Source: CAYSCZ01 sp051155775
GTDB lineage: Bacteria > Bacteroidota > Bacteroidia > Cytophagales > Cyclobacteriaceae
DNA length: 64,000 nucleotides
Assembly: GCA_051155775.1 (NCBI GenBank)
Contig: DAXETV010000014.1
Span: 181,015 to 245,014, forward strand
Direction: 5' to 3'
Shown: one piece after another, positions 17,750-27,035 of the stretch
Layout of the letters: every line of letters starts with the position of its first letter
Position numbering within the stretch: the first letter of the stretch is position 1
Notes under the pieces: generated by a model
Told to the model about the DNA's origin: nothing
Database searches by the model: none
The model's input: the letters and a program-made list of their open reading frames with translations, nothing else
Made by a program: the position numbers and the translations under genes

Positions 17750-18166
17750 ATGGTTAAAGGGTTAATTATCTGTGTCGATGATGAAAAAATTGTTCTCGAC
17801 ACATTAAAATCACTTCTCTTAAAACCTTTCGAGAATTACTATCTAGAGTTTGCTGAAAGTGCGGAGGAAGCACTTGAAGTCCTTGAAGAATATGAGGATG
17901 AGGAAATTACAACCTTAGCAGTGGTTACTGATTGGCTGATGCCAGGAATGAAAGGCGATGAATTTTTGGTGAAAGTCCACAAAAAATATCCAAAATCACT
18001 TAAAATTATTTTGTCAGGTTTAATTGACGAATCGGGTCTGAGAAAAGCTAAAAAAGAAGCTAACTTATATAAGTTTTTCTCTAAACCCTGGGATGCTAAT
18101 GAATTAATCCGATCCATAAATAATGGCCTGCAATCAAATTTTGATTTTGAAGAACAGTTAATCTAA
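17750..18166 (+). CDS. Single-domain response regulator
   Basis: 138 residues forming only a receiver domain: acidic pair D10-D11, phospho-acceptor D61 in VVTDWLMPGMKG, switch Ser89 in IILSG, and Lys112 in SKPW. There is no output domain. About two thirds of residues are identical to the second regulator at 19215, so they are recent paralogues. No histidine kinase is adjacent. As a stand-alone receiver it may act in a phosphorelay or bind a partner protein. Confidence 0.9.
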   Translation: MVKGLIICVDDEKIVLDTLKSLLLKPFENYYLEFAESAEEALEVLEEYEDEEITTLAVVTDWLMPGMKGDEFLVKVHKKYPKSLKIILSGLIDESGLRKAKKEANLYKFFSKPWDANELIRSINNGLQSNFDFEEQLI

Positions 18167-18240
18167 AAAATATCTCTTTTAAGTAAATCTATTTTGCATA
18201 TTGTTTAAATTGATAGCCAGTTGTCAATTCAAATTTGGTT

Positions 18241-18738
18241 ATGAAATTTATATTGTTGTTAACGGCCATGCTCATTGCAAACACTGGTTATAGTCAGGTT
18301 AATAAAGAGGAGTTTCAATTCCTGGTCTATGACTGGAGGGCATTTGCTCAAAACCTTGAAAATAATCCTGATGAGTTGAACAAATATTGCTCAGATGACG
18401 CATACAACGAGTCTGTGTCAAAGATATTTAGGGAGCTTCATAAGTACGATGTAAAAATCCTGAAAAACTTAAAGGATAAAACCGCTTCCGCAAGCGAGGC
18501 GTCTAATGCGGAAGACAGATGGTCGACCAATAAAGTAATTAAAGAATTCCAAAGAAATCATAGCATATCAATTATTCTTCTTAAAATGATAAAACTATGT
18601 GATCAATTAGAAGCAATTGATCAAAATCCCCAGGATTCCAACGACATGAAACTTTCATTATACACTGAAATAAAACAACTGGTCAGACACATTGACAAAA
18701 AAATTGAGATTATAGAGAACCATATAGATTCCATCTGA
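18241..18738 (+). CDS. Secreted protein of unknown function
   Basis: 165 residues from the ATG at 18241 (a TTG two codons upstream is less likely). Signal peptide MKFILLLTAMLIANTGYSQ cleaved after YSQ or before Q. The mature chain is helical, rich in Lys/Asp/Asn, with no recognised domain. It lies between the two near-identical response regulators, 74 bases after the first, so co-expression with that regulator is possible. Confidence 0.7.
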   Translation: MKFILLLTAMLIANTGYSQVNKEEFQFLVYDWRAFAQNLENNPDELNKYCSDDAYNESVSKIFRELHKYDVKILKNLKDKTASASEASNAEDRWSTNKVIKEFQRNHSISIILLKMIKLCDQLEAIDQNPQDSNDMKLSLYTEIKQLVRHIDKKIEIIENHIDSI

Positions 18739-19214
18739 CTTACCAGCATTAAAATTTAAGTCATTATTAGTTGGTTTAATATTAAATTCATTTTGATTTC
18801 AAAACATGCACGTAATCCCATTGATTACAATTTTTATTTTTCATTGAATACCCAACCACCGGCCAGGTTTAGAATAATATGATCAGATAGGTTATCCTGG
18901 TTCTAAATTATTCAGGATTCTTTGAGATAAAAACATGAACATTCGATCGTAGAAATAAATAATAAAAGCAGGATACACCAGAGCCATAAAAGACAATATC
19001 CCTGAACCTGCTTTCACACCCAAATCCAGGTAATAAGGAAGCTGATCGGGTCTGTATATGATAAAAAAAATTGCCACTGAATCATAACATAAAAATTGAA
19101 TTTAAAAGTGAATCTTTAAAACATCTTTTTTTGTTTATTTGCCAAAGAATTATCCTAAAACATTAATTTAGAATTCTAGATAAAAGTATCTTTAGCCCCA
19201 CATAAACCACAGAT
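18739..19214. other. 476-base gap between the secreted protein and the second response regulator
   Basis: AT-rich sequence. The only possible coding content is the minus-strand 61-codon frame described separately. Short imperfect inverted repeats such as GTAAT/ATTAC near 18811 are too weak to call. I see no RNA gene, terminator or mobile-element end. Confidence 0.5.
18892..19077 (-). CDS. Possible small membrane protein or gene remnant
   Basis: 61-codon frame beginning with GTG at 19077 and ending TAA at 18892. It has one clear hydrophobic stretch (GILSFMALVYPAFIIYFY) and a plausible amphipathic tail (RMFMFLSQRILNNLEPG). No ATG start, and no homologue known to me. It could be a real small inner-membrane protein, or the decayed end of a longer gene; the sequence upstream (19080-19214) looks non-coding. 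Confidence 0.3.
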   Translation of the reverse strand: MAIFFIIYRPDQLPYYLDLGVKAGSGILSFMALVYPAFIIYFYDRMFMFLSQRILNNLEPG

Positions 19215-19622
19215 ATGGAAAAAGGTTTGATTATATGCGTTGATGATGAAAAAATGGTTTTAGACGCATTAAAATCTATTTTAAGAGAACCCTTCAATGA
19301 TTTCATTTTAGAATTTGCTGAAAGTGCCGAAGAAGCACTTGAAGTAATTGAAGATTATGAAGAGGATAGTATAGATCCTTTGGTTGTTGTTACTGACTGG
19401 ATGATGCCCGGTATGAAGGGGGATGAATTCCTGGTTGAATTACACATGAAGTATCCACAGGCTCTAAAAATCATCCTCTCCGGATTAATAGATGAATCAG
19501 GTATTACAAGAGCCCGGGAAGAGGCAGATCTTTATGAATGTCTAACCAAACCGTGGGATAGTGATAAACTTGTTAAAACCATTAAGGATGGTTTGAAAAA
19601 AGATGATTTAAATGGTCTGTAA
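19215..19622 (+). CDS. Single-domain response regulator (paralogue of the one at 17750)
   Basis: 135 residues, receiver domain only: D10-D11, phospho-acceptor D61 in VVTDWMMPGMKG, Ser89 in IILSG, Lys112 in TKPW. Roughly 85 of 129 aligned positions match the regulator at 17750, with differences concentrated on the alpha4-beta5-alpha5 face (residues 97-129), the surface that usually chooses partners. Convergent with the KamA-family gene, 3 bases between stop codons. Confidence 0.9.
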   Translation: MEKGLIICVDDEKMVLDALKSILREPFNDFILEFAESAEEALEVIEDYEEDSIDPLVVVTDWMMPGMKGDEFLVELHMKYPQALKIILSGLIDESGITRAREEADLYECLTKPWDSDKLVKTIKDGLKKDDLNGL

Positions 19623-19625
19623 TGG

Positions 19626-20981
19626 CTATTTAAAATAATCTTCAGTTAGTTCTCTTGCATCGGCGACAAAGCTTCTGAATGCACGCTCAAAGAAAAATTC
19701 TCTGGCTCCAAATGCTGGCTTTAAGTCATCCAGCCATATAGCGTTTTCATCATATTTGGCAAAAAAGATATTATCTGTCCATTCAGGCACCCTGCTTTGA
19801 ATAAATTTCAATACCACCACTTTTTGCCCATTTATAGTTGATGATCCCAGGACATGAACTTTTCCAGGCTCCGCTGACATGCTGGGGCCCCTAACTGTTC
19901 TTGCTAGTCCGCTTACCTGACTGAAGGCTTCCTGGTATATTTGATGCGCCTTAACTAACGGAACAGCGAAATAATGTTGGGCACCGGTATCTCTCGCAAG
20001 GAACATGTAATAAGGGATTATTCCCATTCTTACTTGTTCTTCCCACATATCCCTCCATGTGTTTGCAGAATCATTTATGTTTTTCATTACAGGTGACTGA
20101 GACCTGATTTGTGCTCCTGTTGATAAAATTCTTTTTACTGCTTGCCGTGCCACATCAGTTTGTAATTCCACTGGATGATTAAAATGAGCCATAAATGCCA
20201 GACTCTTACCGGAATCCACGATCTTCGAAAAAAGTCTTATAAGGTCATCGCTATCCCGGTCACTTGTAAATTTATAGGGCCAATACCCCAATGCCTTGGT
20301 ACCTAATCTAATATTTTTAATATGTGGCAGATCATTTTCTATTAATGGTAACAGATAACTTTCTAAGCGATCTGCAGTCATAATCAAGGGATCCCCGCCT
20401 GTAAAAAGTACATCGGTTACTTCTTCATGCGCTTTAAGGTATTTCACCATCAATTCCGTTTCTCTCATAGCAAATTTCAATTCATCTATACCTACAAATT
20501 GTGGCCAACGAAAACAGAAAGTACAATAAGCATGGCAGGTTTGACTATGTCCGGGAAAGAAGAGTATAGTTTCTCTATATTTGTGCTGAATACCAGTAAG
20601 TTTGGTTCCTTCAATTTTTGGAACATTCAACTCCATTTGTCCTGCGGGATGGGGATTTAAAAGTTGCCTTATATCATTTGCTACTTTTACTATTTCGTGC
20701 TTTTTCTTACCAGAGACAAGTATTTTTTCCATTCGTTGAAAATGCTCGTCGTTTAGCATATTCTTTTGTGGAAAAGTTAGCTTGAAAATTGGGTCATCCG
20801 GAATTTTTTCCCAATTAATCAATTCATTGATAACATAACTATTTACTTTGAAAGGAAGTACGCTGCCGACAACCTCAACGGACTTCATTTGATCTTCTGA
20901 CAAATGCGCTTTTACCTGAGGAATTTTTTTGAAATTATTTAATGAATAGGCTTTATATGGGTAATTATCTGTGTTTAACAT
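19626..20981 (-). CDS. KamA-family radical SAM protein (lysine 2,3-aminomutase-like)
   Basis: 451 residues. Radical SAM cluster motif CxxxCxxC at C149, C153, C156 (TCHAYCTFCFRW), then VLFTGGDPLIM, the segment SQSPVMKNIND typical of KamA, and a C-terminal SAEPGKVHVLG whose Lys may correspond to the PLP lysine. KamA enzymes move an amino group from C2 to C3 of an amino acid. The residues after the cluster (FRW instead of TRR) and an N-terminal extension of ~40 residues differ from typical lysine aminomutases, so the substrate is uncertain. No adjacent deaminase or epimerase genes of lysine fermentation. Confidence 0.82.
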   Translation of the reverse strand: MLNTDNYPYKAYSLNNFKKIPQVKAHLSEDQMKSVEVVGSVLPFKVNSYVINELINWEKIPDDPIFKLTFPQKNMLNDEHFQRMEKILVSGKKKHEIVKVANDIRQLLNPHPAGQMELNVPKIEGTKLTGIQHKYRETILFFPGHSQTCHAYCTFCFRWPQFVGIDELKFAMRETELMVKYLKAHEEVTDVLFTGGDPLIMTADRLESYLLPLIENDLPHIKNIRLGTKALGYWPYKFTSDRDSDDLIRLFSKIVDSGKSLAFMAHFNHPVELQTDVARQAVKRILSTGAQIRSQSPVMKNINDSANTWRDMWEEQVRMGIIPYYMFLARDTGAQHYFAVPLVKAHQIYQEAFSQVSGLARTVRGPSMSAEPGKVHVLGSSTINGQKVVVLKFIQSRVPEWTDNIFFAKYDENAIWLDDLKPAFGAREFFFERAFRSFVADARELTEDYFK

Positions 20982-21086
20982 TGATTAATTAAGTCAAGGA
21001 TTTGACAACTCGGATCTGCAATCTATAGCTGATAGATATAAAATAAAAGATGTCAGCATTAAGACAATATTATCATACGATCTAAT

Positions 21087-22946
21087 TTATTGATAACCCC
21101 TTGCTTGCATCGAGAAAAGTTCATAGTACTTCCCTTTTAGATTAATTAATTCGTTATGGCTTCCTATTTCTTTAACCTTACCATCTCCAAGCACTATAAT
21201 ACGATCAGCCATTCTTACGGTACTAAATCGATGCGAAATCAATACGGCCATTTTGCCCTCTATTAAGTTTACAAACCGCTCAAATACTCTAAATTCAGCC
21301 CTTGCATCCAGGGCTGCTGTGGGTTCATCAAGGATTAATAACCTGGCATCTCTCATGTAAGCCCTTCCTAAAGCCATCTTTTGCCATTGGCCACCTGACA
21401 AGTCAATACCATTGCTAAACCGCCTTCCGATCATCTGTTCATATTTATCCGGTAATGCTTCAATCACTTGATCAGCCAAACTGGAAACGGAAGCTTGTTT
21501 TATCTTTTCAAAGTCCTCTAATTGATCAATTTGTCCTACAGCGATATTTTCTAATGCCTTTAACTGGTATTTTACAAAATCCTGGAAAACCACCCCTACT
21601 GCTTTTCTGAGCTCTCCTAAATGATATTCCCTTAAGTCGTAACCATCCAGTAAAATTCTTCCTTCTGTAGGATCATATAGACGGCTAAGTAGCTTGACCA
21701 GTGTGGTTTTACCTGCTCCGTTTTCCCCTACTAAAGCTATCTTCTCTGATGGTGAAAGGATAAATGACACATCCTTCAATGCAAATTTTGTGGTGTTTTG
21801 ATACTTAAAGCTTACATTTTGAAATTCGAACCCATACCGGATTTTTTCAGGCAATGGTCTGGGTGAATCCGGTACCCTTATCTTAGGCTTTATCTTGAAA
21901 TAGTCAAAGAAATCCTTCAAATAAAGTGAGCTTTCAACAATACTAGAAAATTGGCTCAATAAACTTTCAAATAATGACCTTAACCGACTAAAAGATCCGG
22001 CCAAAAAAGTAAGGTCTCCGATGCTAATAGTGCCAGTGATCGTTTTATAAATGATATAACCAAAGGCGGAATAGTAACCCAAGGTTCCAATAAAAGCAAA
22101 AACACTCCCCCACCAGGCCTTTTTGATGATGAGCTTTTTATTTTCACCGTAAAACTTTTCTGCTAATTCTTTAAATCTATTGGTTAGGAAATCAGAAAGA
22201 CCGAAAATCTTCACCTCTTTGGCTGTTTCATCACTAGCACCAATGTATCTGATGTAATCTAGTTCCCGTCTTTGAGGTGTCCAGCGGAAGCTCAATGAAT
22301 AACTTTTTTCATTATAGTAATTCTCATTTAAAAATGAAGGAATGATAGCAATCACTAAAATTATAACCAGCCATGGGCTAAATAATATCAGTCCAACCGA
22401 TAAAGAGGCAATGGTAATGATGTTTTGTAACTGGCCCAGGATTTGATTAAGCAAGGCAGTTCTTGAGGTTGTCTGACGACGAGCCCGCTCCAGTTTATCA
22501 TAGAACTCAGCATCTTCAAATTGCTCAAGGTCAAGATTCCCGGCATGTTTTATTAACTGTTCCGAACTTTTATTAGCGAAAAGATCGGCAAGCAAACTAT
22601 TGTACAATGAAACAACCCTACTTAAAATCTCAGAAGCGACAGAGAAGATCAATTCTAAAACTACATACAGTATAATATTGTCATAGTTAGAGGTATTATT
22701 CTGGGTAATAAAAACAATTTCATCGATGATGAGCTTACCAACGTACAGTTGGAGAACAGGAAGAAAAGATTTTACTATGCGGAAAAAAATATTTAGTCCG
22801 GCATATTCGGGATGGGTTTTCCAAACCAATTTTAAAAAAGGTGGGATATTTGAAAGGGCCTTAAATTGTTGCTTTAATGAATACCTGCTCTGCGTTTTAT
22901 TTTTAAAAAAAGACCGTGATTCCCTCCAAAAATTTCTGCCACTCAT
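21087..22946 (-). CDS. ABC transporter, fused permease and ATPase (exporter type)
   Basis: 619 residues. N-terminal transmembrane domain (~50-345, six helices) and C-terminal ABC ATPase (~375-615): Walker A GENGAGKTT, Q-loop VVFQDF, signature LSGGQWQKMALGRA, Walker B LLILDEPTAALD, H-loop LISHRFS. Exporter half-transporter, active as homodimer in the inner membrane. Substrate unknown. The start is only 31 bases from the start of the divergent oxidoreductase gene, so the two promoters must overlap or lie within each other's coding region. Confidence 0.9.
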   Translation of the reverse strand: MSGRNFWRESRSFFKNKTQSRYSLKQQFKALSNIPPFLKLVWKTHPEYAGLNIFFRIVKSFLPVLQLYVGKLIIDEIVFITQNNTSNYDNIILYVVLELIFSVASEILSRVVSLYNSLLADLFANKSSEQLIKHAGNLDLEQFEDAEFYDKLERARRQTTSRTALLNQILGQLQNIITIASLSVGLILFSPWLVIILVIAIIPSFLNENYYNEKSYSLSFRWTPQRRELDYIRYIGASDETAKEVKIFGLSDFLTNRFKELAEKFYGENKKLIIKKAWWGSVFAFIGTLGYYSAFGYIIYKTITGTISIGDLTFLAGSFSRLRSLFESLLSQFSSIVESSLYLKDFFDYFKIKPKIRVPDSPRPLPEKIRYGFEFQNVSFKYQNTTKFALKDVSFILSPSEKIALVGENGAGKTTLVKLLSRLYDPTEGRILLDGYDLREYHLGELRKAVGVVFQDFVKYQLKALENIAVGQIDQLEDFEKIKQASVSSLADQVIEALPDKYEQMIGRRFSNGIDLSGGQWQKMALGRAYMRDARLLILDEPTAALDARAEFRVFERFVNLIEGKMAVLISHRFSTVRMADRIIVLGDGKVKEIGSHNELINLKGKYYELFSMQARGYQ

Positions 22947-22977
22947 TATTTTAGTTTCTTAACAATGTTACAATCTA

Positions 22978-24228
22978 ATGGAAAACCCTGAAGTTGTTAT
23001 AGTCGGAGCGGGAATAGCAGGACTTATAGCAGCCATTCACCTGGAAAAATCTGACATTCATCCATTGATCATAGAAAAAGACGATAGACCTGGCGGAAGA
23101 GTAAAGACTTACCAGAAAAGTGGATTTCTCTTGGATCATGGATTTCAGGTTTTGCTCACAAACTATCCTGAGACACAAAAATACCTGGATTATGAGCGTT
23201 TATCCTTAAAAACTTTTCAGCCCGGGGCCATAATTTTATCAGATAACAAGATCAAAAAGCTTGGTAACCCGCTGAAAGAAAAGAAATTATTTTGGCCAAC
23301 TATTCGCTCATCTGCGGCTACATTTTCAGATAAAATGAAACTATGGTCGATAACCAATAAGCTCAAAAAAAAATCTATTGAAGAAATATTCGATGATGAA
23401 GATATCAGAACTTCGGAATTTTTAAAAAATCAAGGCTTCAGTGATAAAATCATTAAAGGCTTCTTCACGCCTTTTTTCAGAGGCATTTTCCTGGAAAAAG
23501 AATTAGAGACCAGTAGCAGGATGTTCCAGTTTGTATTAAAAATGTTTGCTGAAGGTTATGCCGCAATACCGGCTCATGGAATTGAAGAAATAACCATACA
23601 GTTATATAGCAAACTTAAAAATTCAAAATTCAGGTTTAACAGTCAGGTTGACCAGGTAGGCTTAAATACATTAACCTTAAAGGATGGAGAAGAAATAAAT
23701 TTCTCAAAACTTATTGTAAGTACAGAGCCATCGTCAATTATTCCTGCTCTGCAAGGCCAATTTAAGTCTCCTAAAAAAACCACATGCTTGTATTTCGAAG
23801 CTGAAGCGTCACCGGTAAAAGAAAACCTGCTTATCTTGATGAAAGACGATACCAATAAAAAAATCGTTAACAATCTTTGTGTTTTGACAGATGTAGCGGA
23901 AAGCTATTCAAAAACCAGTCAATCATTAATTTCAGTAACATTAATTGGATTAACAGGGCTGACTAATGAGGAACTTGTGATAAAAGTAAAGTCTGAGTTA
24001 AGGCCTTATTTCAAATCTAACCTCGATAGTTGGCACTTTCTTGAAAGGTTTGATATACCTTACGCCCTTCCTCATATTGATGATTTAACTTATGATATAA
24101 AACCTTCGGAGACCAAAATCAAAGACAACATTTTCTTAGCTGGTGATTTTTTGCTCTATCCATCCCTTAACGCAGCCATGACAAGTGGACGTAGGGCCGC
24201 AGAAGCATTAATAGCTTCAATAATATAG
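22978..24228 (+). CDS. FAD-dependent amine-oxidase/desaturase-family oxidoreductase
   Basis: 416 residues. N-terminal dinucleotide-binding fold VVIVGAGIAGLIAA, followed by the acidic residue that binds ribose (LIIEKDDRPGGRVKT), and a C-terminal FAD motif NIFLAGDFLLYPSLNAAMTSGRRAAEAL. This matches the NAD(P)/FAD oxidoreductase group containing phytoene desaturases, protoporphyrinogen oxidase and amine oxidases. The substrate domain does not allow a specific call. Divergently transcribed from the ABC exporter. Confidence 0.87.
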   Translation: MENPEVVIVGAGIAGLIAAIHLEKSDIHPLIIEKDDRPGGRVKTYQKSGFLLDHGFQVLLTNYPETQKYLDYERLSLKTFQPGAIILSDNKIKKLGNPLKEKKLFWPTIRSSAATFSDKMKLWSITNKLKKKSIEEIFDDEDIRTSEFLKNQGFSDKIIKGFFTPFFRGIFLEKELETSSRMFQFVLKMFAEGYAAIPAHGIEEITIQLYSKLKNSKFRFNSQVDQVGLNTLTLKDGEEINFSKLIVSTEPSSIIPALQGQFKSPKKTTCLYFEAEASPVKENLLILMKDDTNKKIVNNLCVLTDVAESYSKTSQSLISVTLIGLTGLTNEELVIKVKSELRPYFKSNLDSWHFLERFDIPYALPHIDDLTYDIKPSETKIKDNIFLAGDFLLYPSLNAAMTSGRRAAEALIASII

Positions 24229-24318
24229 GGACATTTCCTTGGTTTTAAATCTTTGTTAATTTATTTGTAGATCATATAATAATTGTTTTAGTGAAGAAAA
24301 TTTAATAAGATTGGAAAT

Positions 24319-25143
24319 ATGGATAACAGAAAATTTTTACCCCTAATTATCATTGTAATCGTAGGATTGGTTGTGATAATCACTTTCGCGAACAGCATTT
24401 TCTATACAATTCAACCAGGCGAGCGTGCGGTAGTCTTTAGAAAATTCAGCGGAGGATTGGATAAGGAGAATATCCTTACACCAGGATTTGGCATTAAAGC
24501 CCCATGGAATGATATATTCGTTTATGATGTTACTGAACAGCAGATTGAAGAAACCATGGATGTGCTGGATAAAAATGGATTAAGTATTAATGTTGATATC
24601 TCACTGAGATTTAATCCTATGTTTGACAAAATTGGTGAATTGCATGAAATATTTCAGCGGGACTATGTTAGAAGATTGGTCATCCCTGAGGTGAGGTCCA
24701 CTGTGCGACAGGTTATGGGACGTTATACCGCAGAAGAAATCTATTCCACAAAACGACCGGAAGTAGAAGGTTCTATCAAAACAGAAACGGATGAAATCTT
24801 AGCTGCCCCAGGTAATAATATCCAAATGCGCGCACTACTTATAAGGTCAATAAAACTCCCGGATCAGATAAAAAATGCCATCGAAAACAAACTCAAACAA
24901 GAACAAGAAGCACTGGCGTATCAATTTAGGCTTGATAAGGAAAAAAGCGAAGCGGAAAGAAAGCGTATAATGGCTGAAGGAGAGGCAGCAGCTAACCGCA
25001 TTGTCAACAACAGTCTGACCGATAAACTTTTAAAAATGAGGGGAATTGAAGCCACACAAGAATTAGCAAAATCTCAAAATGCTAAGGTGGTGGTAATCGG
25101 AAGTGGTTCTGATGGTTTACCTCTTATTTTAGGGAATAATTAA
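24319..25143 (+). CDS. Prohibitin-family SPFH membrane protein
   Basis: 274 residues. One N-terminal membrane anchor (~7-25, LIIIVIVGLVVIITFA), then the SPFH/Band 7 domain (~30-195, with IQPGERAVVFRKFSGGL and VRSTVRQVMGRYTAEEIYSTKR), then a coiled-coil helix (~195-240). Prohibitins form ring-shaped scaffolds at the inner membrane and often modulate FtsH-type proteases. It precedes citrate synthase by 49 bases; co-transcription is possible but no functional link is evident. Confidence 0.9.
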   Translation: MDNRKFLPLIIIVIVGLVVIITFANSIFYTIQPGERAVVFRKFSGGLDKENILTPGFGIKAPWNDIFVYDVTEQQIEETMDVLDKNGLSINVDISLRFNPMFDKIGELHEIFQRDYVRRLVIPEVRSTVRQVMGRYTAEEIYSTKRPEVEGSIKTETDEILAAPGNNIQMRALLIRSIKLPDQIKNAIENKLKQEQEALAYQFRLDKEKSEAERKRIMAEGEAAANRIVNNSLTDKLLKMRGIEATQELAKSQNAKVVVIGSGSDGLPLILGNN

Positions 25144-25192
25144 CCATTTAAAAAAGACTTAGTTTATATTAAACAATCTTAATAGCAATTAT

Positions 25193-26479
25193 ATGTCACA
25201 GCAAGCAGAGATAAAAGTCAATGACCAAACCTTTCAGTTGCCTATGATTGAAGGCACTGAGAATGAAAAAGCAATCGATATAAGCAAATTCAGGGCTCAA
25301 TCAGGCGTTATTACTATAGATCCGGGATTTAAAAACACTGGATCAACTAAAAGTTCTATAACTTATCTTGACGGAGAAAATGGTATTTTGCGATATAGAG
25401 GCTACACGATAGAAGACCTGGCAGAAAAATCCACCTTTCTGGAAGTGGCTTATTTATTGATTTATGGTGAGTTACCCACTAAAGAAGAGTTCAAAATATT
25501 CAGGCAAGATATTACTACGCATACCCTTGTTCATGAAGACATTAAGACCATATTGGATGGCTTTCCTTCTTCTTCCCATCCTATGGGTGTTTTATCATCC
25601 TTAGTGACCGCCCTCACAGCTTTTTATCCCGAATCACTTGACCCAGGCAGATCATTTGAAGCAGCTAACCTCAGCATAATCAGAATTTTAGCAAAGATGC
25701 CGACATTTGCTGCTTGGGCATATAAAAAACAACAAGGTCATCCCGTTAATTATCCTGACAACAGGCTGGATTATTGCTCTAATTTTCTAAAAATGATGTT
25801 TGCTCTTCCAACAGATGAATACCATATAGATGAAAAAGTCGCTGCTGCTTTAGATAAACTCCTAATATTGCATGCAGATCATGAGCAAAACTGTTCTGCA
25901 TCAACTGTAAGAATAGTTGGATCATCGCAAGCCAGTTTATACGCATCCCTTTCAGCGGGAATAAATGCACTTTGGGGTCCACTGCATGGCGGAGCTAACC
26001 AGGCAGTTATAGAGATGCTGGAAGCCATAAAAGCTGATGGTGGGGACACTGCAAAATTTATCGCCAAAGCAAAAGATAAAGAAGACCCCTTCCGTTTAAT
26101 GGGGTTTGGTCATCGGGTTTACAAAAACTTTGACCCAAGAGCGAAAATCATTAAGAAAGCTGCAGATGATGTCCTCGAAGAATTAGGTATTCATGATCCT
26201 GTATTGGATATAGCAAAAAGTTTGGAAGAGGTCGCTCTAAGCGACGAATATTTCGTGGAAAGAAAACTCTATCCTAATGTGGATTTCTATAGCGGGATAA
26301 TTTACCGGGCAATTGGTATACCTACAGAGATGTTTACAGTAATGTTCGCTTTGGGTAGATTACCTGGCTGGATCGCTCAGTGGAAGGAAATGCGAGAAAA
26401 TAAGGAACCCATAGGCAGACCACGTCAAATCTACACAGGATATAATAAAAGGTCGTACGTTGAAGCTTCGAATAGGTAA
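25193..26479 (+). CDS. gltA: Citrate synthase
   Basis: 428 residues, the normal length of type I/II bacterial citrate synthase, which condenses oxaloacetate and acetyl-CoA in the cytoplasm. Catalytic regions: HADHEQNCS (substrate-binding His), WGPLHGGANQAVIEML (catalytic His), GFGHRVYKNFDPRA, and VDFYSGIIYRAIGIP containing the catalytic Asp. An N-terminal extension of ~40 residues typical of hexameric type II enzymes is present. Followed by a strong terminator. Aconitase, the next enzyme, is at the other end of the same window. Confidence 0.97.
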   Translation: MSQQAEIKVNDQTFQLPMIEGTENEKAIDISKFRAQSGVITIDPGFKNTGSTKSSITYLDGENGILRYRGYTIEDLAEKSTFLEVAYLLIYGELPTKEEFKIFRQDITTHTLVHEDIKTILDGFPSSSHPMGVLSSLVTALTAFYPESLDPGRSFEAANLSIIRILAKMPTFAAWAYKKQQGHPVNYPDNRLDYCSNFLKMMFALPTDEYHIDEKVAAALDKLLILHADHEQNCSASTVRIVGSSQASLYASLSAGINALWGPLHGGANQAVIEMLEAIKADGGDTAKFIAKAKDKEDPFRLMGFGHRVYKNFDPRAKIIKKAADDVLEELGIHDPVLDIAKSLEEVALSDEYFVERKLYPNVDFYSGIIYRAIGIPTEMFTVMFALGRLPGWIAQWKEMRENKEPIGRPRQIYTGYNKRSYVEASNR

Positions 26480-26500
26480 TTGAAGAAAGAGGTAAATATA

Positions 26501-26536
26501 AAAAAGCCCTGAGTTGTGGAATCAGGGCTTTTTTTA
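26501..26536 (+). terminator. Intrinsic terminator after citrate synthase
   Basis: 12-bp perfect stem AAAAAGCCCTGA / TCAGGGCTTTTT with a 9-nt loop and a T-run. A-run on the left side means it could also terminate the convergent suf operon read from the right. Confidence 0.9.
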
Positions 26537-26593
26537 TAAATCCTTATTTAAGAAGGAGATCCTTTTTATTTGTTCTTGTAAAATAACTAACAA

Positions 26594-27010
26594 CTAACAG
26601 TACTCATCAAAAACCTGCACTAAGTGATCAGCTATGACCTCAGCAGGACGCCCTTCTATATGGTGTCTTTCAATAAAATGCACCAAGTCACCATCTTTAA
26701 ATAAGCCAATTGAGGGTGAAGATGGCGGATAAGGAATGGTATATTCACGTGCTTTTTCAGTGGCCTCTTTGTCTACACCAGCAAAAACTGTCGCAAGCGT
26801 ATCAGGCTTTTTTGAGCTTTTCTCTAATGCTAACTTTACACCAGGCCTGGCTGACCCGGCAGCACAGCCACAAACAGAGTTAACCACTAATAAATATGTG
26901 CCTTTTTGATCTTTCAGGCTATTTTCAACTTCCTCACTGGTTTTGAATTCTTTGAACCCGATCTCTGTAAGATCACTTCTCATTGGTGTTACTAACGCTT
27001 CTGGATACAT
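26594..27010 (-). CDS. BrxA/BrxB-family bacilliredoxin (DUF1094)
   Basis: 138 residues, thioredoxin-like fold with a CxC active site in VNSVCGCAAGSARPG, and GLFKDGDLVHFIERHHIEG, both hallmarks of YphP/YqiW. Bacilliredoxins remove low-molecular-weight thiols from proteins in Firmicutes; in Bacteroidota the partner thiol is not established. It is the last gene of the suf operon, 25 bases after the DUF59 gene, which suggests a role in keeping Fe-S assembly cysteines reduced (inference). Confidence 0.88.
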   Translation of the reverse strand: MYPEALVTPMRSDLTEIGFKEFKTSEEVENSLKDQKGTYLLVVNSVCGCAAGSARPGVKLALEKSSKKPDTLATVFAGVDKEATEKAREYTIPYPPSSPSIGLFKDGDLVHFIERHHIEGRPAEVIADHLVQVFDEYC

Positions 27011-27035
27011 AATATATAATTAAAGTTTAAATCAT

